A DNA stretch of 43,000 bases from Saprospiraceae bacterium (GTDB lineage: Bacteria; Bacteroidota; Bacteroidia; Chitinophagales; Saprospiraceae), in assembly GCA_020630955.1 (NCBI GenBank), contig JAHDIE010000004.1:112662-155661 (forward strand). The letters are read 5' to 3'. The notes below the pieces were generated by a model. The model searched no databases and was not told where the DNA came from. It was given only the letters and a program-made list of their open reading frames with translations. Each line of letters opens with the position of its first letter. Positions within the stretch are counted from its first letter, which is position 1. Position numbers and translations under genes: made by a program. Positions 1 through 8,029 of this stretch are shown piece after piece.

Positions 1-684
1 TCTTCACCTTGTAATCCAACAGGATCTGTTTACACCAAAGAGGAATTAGAGGACTTGGCAAAAATCATTGATAAATATGATAACTTATTCATCATTAGTG
101 ATGAAATATATGAACATATTAACTTCACTGGAAAGCACGCTAGCATTGGTACAATTGAATCCCTTAAAGACCAAGTAATCACGGTAAATGGCATGTCAAA
201 AGGATTTGCAATGACTGGATGGAGGTTAGGATATATCGGAGGTCCAGAATGGTTAGTATCGGCGTGTAATAAAGTTCAAGGTCAATTTACTTCCGGAGCT
301 ACTTCATTTGGTCAGATGGCAGCTGCAGTAGCCCTTAGCTCAGATATGAGGCCCACCGAAGAAATGGCTGAAACTTATCTCAGAAGAAAAAAACTCATTC
401 AAGAAAAATTGTCAGAAATAGAGGGCATGAAAATCAATGACCCTCAGGGGGCTTTTTATATTTTTCCAGACATTAGTTCATATTTTGGCAAATCCAATGG
501 ATCCTATACAATCAATGATTCAAATGATATGGCCGAATATATTTTGATGACTGCACATGTAGCTGTTGTTGGTGGTGACTCCTTTGGAGAAAATGATTGT
601 ATTAGAATTTCCTATGCTACTTCTGATGACCTTATCATAGATGCTTGTTCAAGAATTAAAAAAGCCTTGTCGCTTCTTCAATAA
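1..684 (+). CDS. Pyridoxal-phosphate aminotransferase, class I (aspartate aminotransferase type), 5' truncated
   Basis: The reading frame is open from base 1, so the gene's 5' end lies outside the window; a TTG at 55 is only an internal leucine codon. The visible 227 residues begin with SSPCNPTG, the substrate-binding NPTG loop of fold-type I aminotransferases. They continue with SDEIYEHINF (the PLP-ring aspartate and tyrosine region) and NGMSKGFAMTGWRLGY, whose lysine (codon 199-201) is the Schiff-base lysine, followed by the RxGY segment. The C-terminal RISYATS contains the arginine that binds the substrate carboxylate. Such enzymes transfer the amino group between aspartate or a similar amino acid and 2-oxoglutarate in the cytoplasm. 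The match to the AAT-I beta/gamma type is good, but exact substrate specificity cannot be read from the sequence. The next gene starts 6 bases downstream. Confidence 0.92.
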   Translation, partial: SSPCNPTGSVYTKEELEDLAKIIDKYDNLFIISDEIYEHINFTGKHASIGTIESLKDQVITVNGMSKGFAMTGWRLGYIGGPEWLVSACNKVQGQFTSGATSFGQMAAAVALSSDMRPTEEMAETYLRRKKLIQEKLSEIEGMKINDPQGAFYIFPDISSYFGKSNGSYTINDSNDMAEYILMTAHVAVVGGDSFGENDCIRISYATSDDLIIDACSRIKKALSLLQ

Positions 685-690
685 AAAAAT

Positions 691-1845
691 ATGAAATATC
701 AGATATTAGCATTTTTTGTCCTTTTTTGTTTCTCGTGTAATACTGCTGTTAACCCACCAGGTAATCCTTTAAAAAAAATTCAAGACACCCCTGAAGAAGT
801 TCCTCTTGAATCTCTGAAGTTACCAGAAGGATTCAATATTGATGTATTTGCATACGATATAGAAAATGCTCGAAGTATGGCCTTGGCTCCAGATGGTACT
901 CTATTTGTTGGAACAAGAAGTGCCGGTTTTGTATATGCTCTTCAAGATACAGATGGCGATTTTAAAATCGATAAAAAGTATACCCTTATCTCAGATGGCA
1001 ATATGCCCAATGGCGTTGCATTTAAAGACGGCGATTTGTATGTAGCAGAAGTTAATAGGATTTTAAAATTCAATGATGTCCTTAACAATCTAGATTCTCC
1101 GGGTTCGCCCACGGTCATCTATGATCAATATCCTACAGAAAAACATCATGGTTGGAAATTTATCAGTTTTGGACCTGATGGAAAACTATATGTTCCGGTT
1201 GGTGCTCCCTGTAATATTTGCGAATCAGAGGATGAAATTTTTGCTTCAATCACAAGAATTGATCCCGATGGAAAAAATATGGAAGTAGTTCAACATGGTG
1301 TCAGAAACACTGTTGGTTTCACATGGCACCCGGCTACCAAAGATCTTTGGTTTACTGATAACGGTCGAGACCGAATGGGTGACGATCTTCCTGGTTGTGA
1401 ATTAAATAGAGCAACCAAAGACAATATGCATTTTGGATATCCATATTGTCATCAAGGTGATACGATAGATGATGAAGTTGGAGAGGGAAAATCTTGTGAT
1501 GATTATATTAGTCCAACTCAAGTTCTAGATGCCCATGTTGCCCCTTTAGGGGTAGAATTTTGTAAAGATCAAATGTTTCCTAAGAAATACCATAATATGA
1601 TATTTATGGCTGAGCATGGCTCATGGAATAGAACACGAAAGAGTGGATACAGGATAACATCAGTCAATCTTGATAATTCCTTTGAAGCAACAAACTATGA
1701 AACATTTATTGGTGGATGGTTGAATCCAGAAGACGATGATGATGTTTGGGGACGCCCAGTGGACATAGAATGGATGCCAGATGGATCGATGTTGATTAGC
1801 GATGACTTTGCCAATTTAATCTATCGAGTCACCTACAGATCTTAA
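691..1845 (+). CDS. PQQ-dependent sugar (sorbosone/glucose) dehydrogenase-like lipoprotein
   Basis: A protein of 384 residues with an N-terminal hydrophobic segment ending in CFSC (Cys16), a plausible though not ideal lipobox, so probably a lipoprotein anchored outside the cytoplasm. The body has beta-propeller repeats of the glucose/sorbosone dehydrogenase family: MALAPDGTLFVGTR, MPNGVAFKDGDLYVAE, ISFGPDGKLYVPVG, TVGFTWHPATKDLWFTDN and the C-terminal signature EHGSWNRTRKSGYRI. Members oxidise sugars or aldoses with PQQ as cofactor, but many bacterial homologues have no assigned substrate and PQQ dependence cannot be verified here. The gene lies 6 bases after the aminotransferase on the same strand, so the two could be co-transcribed. 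Its stop codon overlaps the convergent CYTH gene by four bases (TTAA shared by both stops). Confidence 0.82.
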   Translation: MKYQILAFFVLFCFSCNTAVNPPGNPLKKIQDTPEEVPLESLKLPEGFNIDVFAYDIENARSMALAPDGTLFVGTRSAGFVYALQDTDGDFKIDKKYTLISDGNMPNGVAFKDGDLYVAEVNRILKFNDVLNNLDSPGSPTVIYDQYPTEKHHGWKFISFGPDGKLYVPVGAPCNICESEDEIFASITRIDPDGKNMEVVQHGVRNTVGFTWHPATKDLWFTDNGRDRMGDDLPGCELNRATKDNMHFGYPYCHQGDTIDDEVGEGKSCDDYISPTQVLDAHVAPLGVEFCKDQMFPKKYHNMIFMAEHGSWNRTRKSGYRITSVNLDNSFEATNYETFIGGWLNPEDDDDVWGRPVDIEWMPDGSMLISDDFANLIYRVTYRS

Positions 1846-2366
1846 TTAATGTTCAATATTAAATCGGAGTAAGATGAATCGATGCAATCTTCATCTTTGA
1901 TTTGAAACATCTTTTGATAAGTTTTACATTGAGAAGTTAAATACTCTAAGGATTCATTGTTTTCTCCAATTGCTTCAATCTCCACAAATGAACCTAATCC
2001 TTTTACTTGATCAATATGAAATTTTATATTTTCAATAAAGTATATTTTTCGAATCTTGTCTACTATAGTCAAAGCAACAAACAAAGTATCTAGGATATCC
2101 TTCATTGGCTTGGTTTGACTTGAATCTAATTTTAAATATTTAACATTAGAGTTCTTAATGCCTTTTGATTCAGGGCGATTGTAATAAATCAATGTATTTT
2201 CAACTTGACCTTGACGTAGTTTTAACCTTCCTTCATTAATAATAAAATAGGTATCTATTTGGTGATCTTCACCGACGAATTTTGCCTTTTTAGAATTCAA
2301 TAAGGCTTCAATCCTTTCAGGATCGCTGCAAGCTGCTTTGATTTCTGCTATTATTGCTTGAGACAT
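1842..2366 (-). CDS. CYTH domain protein (class IV adenylate cyclase/thiamine-triphosphatase-like)
   Basis: A cytoplasmic protein of 174 residues spanning one CYTH triphosphate-tunnel domain. Visible family features are the N-terminal IIAEIKAACSDPERIE, the DTYF then GRLKLRQG strand pair, LIYYNRPESKGIKNS, and the C-terminal LGSFVEIEA strand with paired acidic residues. The N-terminal signature ExExK is reduced to xxExK (Ile6, Glu8, Lys10), as in the AEIK/VEIK branch often labelled CyaB-like. CYTH enzymes act on triphosphates (cAMP synthesis, ThTPase or inorganic triphosphatase), and the actual substrate cannot be decided. The start codon lies 2 bases beyond the fabI stop on the minus strand, so the gene is very probably translated from the fabI transcript. 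Confidence 0.8.
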   Translation of the reverse strand: MSQAIIAEIKAACSDPERIEALLNSKKAKFVGEDHQIDTYFIINEGRLKLRQGQVENTLIYYNRPESKGIKNSNVKYLKLDSSQTKPMKDILDTLFVALTIVDKIRKIYFIENIKFHIDQVKGLGSFVEIEAIGENNESLEYLTSQCKTYQKMFQIKDEDCIDSSYSDLILNIN

Positions 2367-2368
2367 CT

Positions 2369-3172
2369 TTACATGTCTAAAACAGCAGGCTCCATGCCCA
2401 TATTTGAAAAGCCTCCATCATGGAAGAGATTTTGCATTGTGATCATTTTTGTGTAGTCAGAAAACATACTGACACAGAAATCTGCACATGAAGAAGCGTC
2501 AGCATTCCCTAAAGGAGACATCTTATCGGCATAGGCATAGAAATCACTAAACCCTTTTACCCCACTTCCTGCAGTAGTAATTGTTGGAGATTGAGAAACA
2601 GTATTTACTCTTACTTTTTTCTTCTTAGCATAATGGTATCCAAAACTTCTTGCAAAAGATTCCAAAAGTGCTTTGGATTCAGCCATTTCATTATAATCTG
2701 GAAAAACTCTTTGAGCGGCTATATATGATAAAGCCACAATTGACCCCCATTCATTCATAGCATCCATTTTGTAAGCTGTCTGCATCACTCTATGAAAAGA
2801 CATAGCTGAAATATCGAAAGTTTTGTGCATCCAATCATAGTTGATATCTGTATATTCTCTTTTCTTTCTGACATTTAATGACATACCAATGGAGTGAAGA
2901 ATAAAATCAATTTTTCCTCCCAAAACATCCATTGACTTAGAAAATAAATTTTCAAGATCTTCTAAAGAAGTAGCATCAGCTGGAATTATTTCACAATTTA
3001 GTTTTTCACCTAATTTTTGTATCCCTCCCAATCTAAGGGCAACTGGAGCATTCGTTAGCGTTATTTTAGCTCCTTCAGATACGCAATGCTCTGCTACATG
3101 CCAGGCGATAGATTTTTCATCAAGTGCTCCAAAAATTATCCCTCTTTTGCCTTTTAGTAAGTCCTTTGCCAT
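2369..3172 (-). CDS. fabI: Enoyl-[acyl-carrier-protein] reductase (NADH)
   Basis: A short-chain dehydrogenase of 267 residues, the usual FabI length, catalysing the last reduction of each fatty-acid elongation cycle in the cytoplasm. The N-terminus KGKRGIIFGALDEKSIAWHVA is the atypical FabI nucleotide-binding loop. LHSIG follows the central strand. The catalytic pair is Tyr160 and Lys167 in DYNEMAESK (Y-x6-K), with the second conserved Tyr150 in LSYIAAQRV. The C-terminal FHDGGFSNMGM also fits the family. The gene lies 52 bases after recN with its own -7 promoter match (3193-3200), and the CYTH gene follows after 2 bases. Identification is confident; inhibitor sensitivity cannot be predicted. 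Confidence 0.95.
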   Translation of the reverse strand: MAKDLLKGKRGIIFGALDEKSIAWHVAEHCVSEGAKITLTNAPVALRLGGIQKLGEKLNCEIIPADATSLEDLENLFSKSMDVLGGKIDFILHSIGMSLNVRKKREYTDINYDWMHKTFDISAMSFHRVMQTAYKMDAMNEWGSIVALSYIAAQRVFPDYNEMAESKALLESFARSFGYHYAKKKKVRVNTVSQSPTITTAGSGVKGFSDFYAYADKMSPLGNADASSCADFCVSMFSDYTKMITMQNLFHDGGFSNMGMEPAVLDM

Positions 3173-3192
3173 AGTGTTTTATCTTTAAGAAT

Positions 3193-3200
3193 CAAAGATA
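3193..3200 (-). promoter_or_regulatory. Candidate Bacteroidota -7 element upstream of fabI
   Basis: On the minus strand this reads TATCTTTG, a perfect match to the Bacteroidota -7 consensus TAnnTTTG, 20 bases before the fabI ATG. No TTTG is seen at the expected -33 distance, so the element is incomplete. It would give fabI expression independent of recN. Confidence 0.45.
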
Positions 3201-3224
3201 ATTTAATAGTTGAAATATCTATAT

Positions 3225-4883
3225 TTATTCAATATCAAGTAATTCTCTAGCATTCGAAAGTGCTGAATCTGTTGGGCTAGCACCACTTAACATTTTTGCT
3301 ATTTCTGTTATTCGCTCTTCAGTGTTTAACACTTTCATCCTTGTAAATGCTCTTTTCTTATTTTCTTCTTTAAAAATATGAAAGTGTTTGTGGGCACTAG
3401 CGGAAACTTGGGGTGAATGTGTTATAACAATGACCTGATGATGATCACCAAGGTTCCTCATGAGTTTGCCCATCTTACTTGCAACTTCACCTGAAACACC
3501 TGTATCAATCTCATCAAAGATCAAGGTTGGTAGTTTCATTTGATTTGCAACCGTAGATTTCATCGACAGCATTAACCTGGACAATTCTCCTCCAGAAGCC
3601 ACTTCTTTAATTGGCTTTAAGTCTGCTCCTTTATTGGCAGAAAAGAATATCTCAATATCATCAATTCCATTGGCGGTAAGTGTATTCGTATCATTATGAC
3701 GTACCTCTATTCGAGATGAACCCATCGCCAAGGAATCCAAGATTTTCATTATTTTTTTGGCGATAGGAGAAAATGTCTTTTTTCGTTTGGAAGAAATATT
3801 TTCTGCTTTGGCTCTTAATTCTTTCTCAAGTTTTGCCAGAGAAAATTCAAGATTTTTGATTTGTTCATCACGGGAGTTGAAATTCCTCAAGCTTTCTGAA
3901 AACTCACTGTGCAATGACATTAATTCAGTTTCATTTTTTACCCTATGTTTATTAAACATAGTATAAATTAAATTCAATCTTGATTCAAGTTCTTGTTTTT
4001 TAGATGGATCAGCATCAATATTGTTTTTTGCCTCCTCACTCAAAGAGATTACTTCATTTAACTCATTTTCTACAGAGACCAAAGCTTCTTGAATACTTTT
4101 GAAAGTTGGGTTTAGTTCAGCAAGATCTTCCCATTCTCTAGCAAGAGATCTAATTTGATCTGATATAGAGTTCTCATTTGAAGAAAGAACAAAATTGGTT
4201 TTATCAGAAAGGTTAATTAACTCTTCAGATTTAGATAAAATCTCTAATTCAGACTCAACCATTTTTTGTTCACCAGAAGTTAAACCAAGTGTTTCTAATT
4301 CTTGAAATTGAAATTTAATAAATTCGAATTCTTTGGCAGCCTGATTATCTGATTCTTTTAAATTTTTCAATTCTGTTTCTTTCTTGCGAAATTCGAAATA
4401 TTCTTTCTTATAATGGTCGACTAAATCATTGATTCCCGCTGAAGTATCAATCATTGCCAAATGAAAGTTAGCTTGCTGAATATCCAAAAGTTCAAACTGG
4501 CGATTTAAGTCAATTAAATTTTCAGATATCTTCTCTAGATTTTTTAAAGTTGTTGGCGTATCATTGATAAATGCTCTCGATTTTCCTGAAGTATTGATCT
4601 CACGTCGTATAATTAATTCATCATAGACATCAAACCCTTCCTCGGCTAAAAATTGAAAAGTTTCATCACTCAAATTCGTGAAAATAGCTTCAACAATACA
4701 CTTTGCATTTTTATCCATGAGAACCTTAGAGTCAGCGCGTTTGCCTAGAATTAAGGAAACTGCACCAAGCATAATAGATTTTCCGGCACCAGTTTCACCG
4801 GTGATAATGTTTAAAGACCGATGGAAATCAATTTCCAATTTGTCAATAATGGCGTAATTTTCAATTTGCAATTTCTGGAGCAT
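3225..4883 (-). CDS. recN: DNA repair protein RecN
   Basis: An SMC-like ATPase of 552 residues (normal RecN length) that acts on double-strand breaks in recombinational repair. It begins with MLQKLQIENYAIIDKLEIDF, then Walker A GETGAGKS (residues 29-36). A long charged coiled-coil centre (about 150-370) follows, then the ABC signature EVASGGELSRLMLSMKS and Walker B TLIFDEIDTGVSGEVA, ending with the VITHSPQVSASA switch region typical of RecN. The upstream lipoprotein gene ends 6 bases before the start, so recN is probably in one transcript with it, while fabI follows after 52 bases. No residues of the ATP-binding motifs are missing. Confidence 0.96.
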   Translation of the reverse strand: MLQKLQIENYAIIDKLEIDFHRSLNIITGETGAGKSIMLGAVSLILGKRADSKVLMDKNAKCIVEAIFTNLSDETFQFLAEEGFDVYDELIIRREINTSGKSRAFINDTPTTLKNLEKISENLIDLNRQFELLDIQQANFHLAMIDTSAGINDLVDHYKKEYFEFRKKETELKNLKESDNQAAKEFEFIKFQFQELETLGLTSGEQKMVESELEILSKSEELINLSDKTNFVLSSNENSISDQIRSLAREWEDLAELNPTFKSIQEALVSVENELNEVISLSEEAKNNIDADPSKKQELESRLNLIYTMFNKHRVKNETELMSLHSEFSESLRNFNSRDEQIKNLEFSLAKLEKELRAKAENISSKRKKTFSPIAKKIMKILDSLAMGSSRIEVRHNDTNTLTANGIDDIEIFFSANKGADLKPIKEVASGGELSRLMLSMKSTVANQMKLPTLIFDEIDTGVSGEVASKMGKLMRNLGDHHQVIVITHSPQVSASAHKHFHIFKEENKKRAFTRMKVLNTEERITEIAKMLSGASPTDSALSNARELLDIE

Positions 4884-4889
4884 CCAGTC

Positions 4890-5483
4890 CTATTTAATCA
4901 TACTTGCAAGCTTTTCTGCCCAAGCCAACTGAGTTGGCTCATCTGCCCCAAGATTGAACGTTATAGTATAAATAAGTTGGTCATCCAATCGCCAGAAATA
5001 TTTGGACATCTCATGATTATAGGCGCCTTCGATTCCTCCTCCATTAAATGGCTTATACAAGAAAACCTCGTTATCCAAAGATTTTTCTCCTCCTTCGATC
5101 TTAGATTTTATATAGGTGGTGGACCAGTTTGGAAAATCATCAGGTAAAGGATTAGATTGAGCTTGCACAAGAACCCCACTATTTGGAACTCCTTCATGTT
5201 CCCATCTAAAAAAACAAGATCTTACATTCAAGCTTTTTAAATTTGAGCCATCTTTGATTGATATTCCTGAAGGATCTACACCTATAACAGCGGCTATTTG
5301 TTGTGTTGTTATCAATGTACAGGCATCAGGTACATTTTCATCATAGGTCTTTGTTTCGTGAACTGGAACTTGCTTAGCCTTTTCTGCATCAAGATCTGAG
5401 ACTGACTTATCTTTGCATCCAGTACAAGATGAAAGTAAAAGAACAAATGATAATAGTCCTAAAGATTTGGTCCAAATTGTCAT
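4890..5483 (-). CDS. Hypothetical secreted lipoprotein
   Basis: A protein of 197 residues with an N-terminal hydrophobic helix and the lipobox LLLSSC, so a predicted lipoprotein. The mature part starts with DACTLITTQQIAAVIGVDP, the C-x-L-x-T-x-x-x-(I/V)-A-x-x-(I/L)-G arrangement seen in several small extracytoplasmic lipoproteins (for example DUF3558-like). A second cysteine in RSCFFRWEH could form a disulfide with it. The C-terminal half alternates aromatic and polar residues, suggesting a beta-rich fold. I do not recognise a specific function. It lies 6 bases upstream of recN, but a link to DNA repair is not implied. Its 5' side faces the divergent McrB-N-like gene across 130 bases. Confidence 0.75.
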   Translation of the reverse strand: MTIWTKSLGLLSFVLLLSSCTGCKDKSVSDLDAEKAKQVPVHETKTYDENVPDACTLITTQQIAAVIGVDPSGISIKDGSNLKSLNVRSCFFRWEHEGVPNSGVLVQAQSNPLPDDFPNWSTTYIKSKIEGGEKSLDNEVFLYKPFNGGGIEGAYNHEMSKYFWRLDDQLIYTITFNLGADEPTQLAWAEKLASMIK

Positions 5484-5613
5484 AAAATTAGGTTGATTTG
5501 TGATTATTCAGATACAAGGTACAAAGATGCAAAAAGCTAAATCGAAATTGAATCAGATTTATATATAATTAACATCTAAAATCTGCACTTTTGCATCGAA
5601 AGCAATCAATTCT

Positions 5614-6312
5614 ATGAAAGTTAAGCTTATTGAAGAAAGACTTGGAGATTATATTGAACATTTAGAGGGACTAAAACTGTTTCCACAAGGATATTTATGG
5701 AATGCTCAACATAACTTTGAAAAAACTTGGGACATTGAAGCGTTAGATTTTAAAACCATGTTTAATTCATCATTTTTCAGCAAAAGTTCTCAACGTCTTT
5801 GGAAAAGAGAACATTATTTCCCCAAAGAAATGATGATGAAATTAATTGATCTAGAAAAGGAAACCATGAGAAGTATTTTTAAAGATCTTCTTAATGAAGA
5901 AAAAGATCTTAACCTGCGGGTAAATCGCTTTCTTCATCATTTAGATCAAATGCTTCAGGTAGTTCAGCGAAGTGACCGAAAAGCTTCGACTCATTATCAT
6001 CAAGACTTGGCATTTATTTTTATCTATTTAAGTTTTTGTTACCCAGCAAACTATACGCTGTATGATGAAAAAAATTTCATCAATTATCTAATTAAAGTAG
6101 AGGCAAGAAAAATACCCCGAAATCATGATCCAATATTATTTAGAAATATGATGAAGGCTACTCGTACCATTATTATGAAAAACCAACAATTTCTAATCAT
6201 AAAAGAAAAATTATCGAAGATCTATAAACTTAGTATGAGTGGTGACAACTTATGGACTTTCGACTTTTATAATTTCGTCTCGACTGGTCAAGGTAGACAC
6301 AAAGATCTTTAA
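5614..6312 (+). CDS. Stand-alone protein resembling the N-terminal region of McrB-type AAA ATPases
   Basis: A protein of 232 residues without signal peptide or membrane helix, rich in aromatic and charged residues and probably all-helical. The blocks NFEKTWDIEALDFKTMF, LWKREHYFPKEMMMKLID, MRSIFKDLLNEEKDLNLRV, and HYHQDLAFIFIYLSFCYP then YTLYDEKNF match, from memory, the conserved region that precedes the AAA+ module in many Bacteroidota McrB-like restriction ATPases. Here the frame ends after this region: there is no Walker A, no GTPase motif and no McrC partner beside it. It could be an orphan adaptor, a remnant, or a different family with the same fold. It is transcribed divergently from the recN group and converges, with abutting stop codons, on the propeller operon. 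Confidence 0.6.
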   Translation: MKVKLIEERLGDYIEHLEGLKLFPQGYLWNAQHNFEKTWDIEALDFKTMFNSSFFSKSSQRLWKREHYFPKEMMMKLIDLEKETMRSIFKDLLNEEKDLNLRVNRFLHHLDQMLQVVQRSDRKASTHYHQDLAFIFIYLSFCYPANYTLYDEKNFINYLIKVEARKIPRNHDPILFRNMMKATRTIIMKNQQFLIIKEKLSKIYKLSMSGDNLWTFDFYNFVSTGQGRHKDL

Positions 6313-8022
6313 TTAATTTCCACAATCATTAATTTCGGCTTCAAATATAGCACCCGCTTTTACTTCAAAATCAATACCTAAATTTATTTCATTTGCAGCT
6401 TGAAATAATACATTAGCTCCTTCAAGAACAGTCGATTCAGACGTCAAGTTTATTTCAGCTCCATAATTTTGTGATGCAATTGGATTGACTTGAATAAAAT
6501 GGTTCTCTAAGCAGATGGGGTTAAAATAGCTATTAAGTACCCCACTTCCTTCAAGCAAATGATTTGTTCCGTTGATTAATAAATCAGTTCCCATTATTGT
6601 TTCCACACTACCCTGGTATGGCCATTTAATCACCAACGAGTCAACAGCAGTAGCAGTGCCAATACCAATATTAATATAATCAGAATGTTGGGCTATGAAT
6701 CCATTGGTAGAGTGTTTTAAGGTAACAGTTTTTACATCATTAATCCAAGTTTCAATGGATGCCCCAAAAGCTTCTATATGAGAATCAGTACCTTCTAGTT
6801 TAAGCTTAATAAAATTATTATCATTTTTTTCATGATTATAAAAAACACTAAAATCGTCTGTCACAAAACCATGCCCTAAAACCAAATCATAACGACCGTC
6901 ATTATTAAAGTCAGCGTAAGCATTTGAAAAAGTAGGAATTGTATCTCTACTGTCTAATCCATTTGAAGCATATAATGGCTCTTCAAAATTACCAGCACCA
7001 TCATTTACATAAAGTGCAGAAGGTTGACCAGATGAGGTGCTTACATAGAGATCTTCATCCCGATCGTTGTCGAAATCGAAAAAAATTCCTCCCCAACCTA
7101 ATCGGTCGAAGATTGTGCCATTCGATGCTGCCACTTCCGTAAATGTCGAGTTGCCATTATTTTCTAGATATGCTGAAAATGCTCCTCCGCTAGAAAGTCC
7201 ATTTGTTACATAGATGTCAATATCTCCATCCATATCTCCATCGCCAACTCCAGAGTTCATTGCATCTATAGCAATATTTGTATTTGAAGGAACTGAAACA
7301 TCAACAAAAAACAATCCTCCAGTGTTCATATATAGTGTATTTTCAAATTGTGGTCGATCATTGGCAATATAAAAGTCAAGATCACCATCACCATCATAAT
7401 CAAAAACTGCTGTGGTAAAACTTTGTCTTAAACCGTTCCCAGTATTAGATGGAATTGTCACGTCATCAAAAGCATGGGTAACTGCATTATAAGTGTACAA
7501 TTCATTAGACTCTGCAGTAGGCATACCATAATTACTGATATAAAGTTCAATTAACCCATCGCCGTTAAAATCAGTAAAATTGGCTCCAAAGGTATTGGCG
7601 TTTGTTGTTGGTAGCCCCACAGCGCTTGTCACATCTGTAAAATTCATGTACCCATCATTTTCATAGAGGTAATTATAAGAATCCCAGGTTGCTACGAATA
7701 GATCTTTGTCACCATCTCCCTCATAATCAAGCCAAATAATTTGTTTTGATTCGAAAATATTTGTGACAAATGGAGGGTCTACCAAAGCAAAACTATCTCC
7801 TTTGTTTTCAAGAAATATTATTTGGTCACCAGTTTCAGTTGCAAAGGTGAGATCATCAAGTCCATCGCCATTAAAATCTGCACAACTAATACCTCCACAA
7901 CCATCCCACAATGGGAAACCAAAGGTACCCTCTACAGATAATTCTTCGCTTTGATGATAAAATTCTTGCCCAAATAAATTTGAACAAAGTAGAGAGCCAA
8001 TAATGAATATCCAATACTTCAT
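6313..8022 (-). CDS. Secreted FG-GAP/VCBS repeat, ASPIC/UnbV (CRTAC1-like) protein, copy 1 of 4
   Basis: The last gene of the four-copy operon. I place the start at 8022 (MKYWIFIIGSLLCSNLFGQ, a clear signal peptide) rather than further upstream, which would overlap the preceding gene. Seven calcium-loop motifs, for example DFNGDGLDD, DYEGDGDKD, DYDGDGDLD and DFNNDGRYD, indicate a seven-bladed FG-GAP propeller; one loop is altered to DFNGDGLIE. An ASPIC/UnbV region follows (AFGASIETWIND ... QHSDYINIGIGTATAVDSLVIKWPY). The C-terminal module of about 75 residues has Cys in PICLENH and a final Cys in NDCGN, resembling the 3-coathanger stack domain. It is probably extracellular and calcium-binding; ligand and activity are unknown. 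It starts 7 bases after the copy 2 stop. Confidence 0.88.
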   Translation of the reverse strand: MKYWIFIIGSLLCSNLFGQEFYHQSEELSVEGTFGFPLWDGCGGISCADFNGDGLDDLTFATETGDQIIFLENKGDSFALVDPPFVTNIFESKQIIWLDYEGDGDKDLFVATWDSYNYLYENDGYMNFTDVTSAVGLPTTNANTFGANFTDFNGDGLIELYISNYGMPTAESNELYTYNAVTHAFDDVTIPSNTGNGLRQSFTTAVFDYDGDGDLDFYIANDRPQFENTLYMNTGGLFFVDVSVPSNTNIAIDAMNSGVGDGDMDGDIDIYVTNGLSSGGAFSAYLENNGNSTFTEVAASNGTIFDRLGWGGIFFDFDNDRDEDLYVSTSSGQPSALYVNDGAGNFEEPLYASNGLDSRDTIPTFSNAYADFNNDGRYDLVLGHGFVTDDFSVFYNHEKNDNNFIKLKLEGTDSHIEAFGASIETWINDVKTVTLKHSTNGFIAQHSDYINIGIGTATAVDSLVIKWPYQGSVETIMGTDLLINGTNHLLEGSGVLNSYFNPICLENHFIQVNPIASQNYGAEINLTSESTVLEGANVLFQAANEINLGIDFEVKAGAIFEAEINDCGN

Positions 8023-8029
8023 AGAATAA

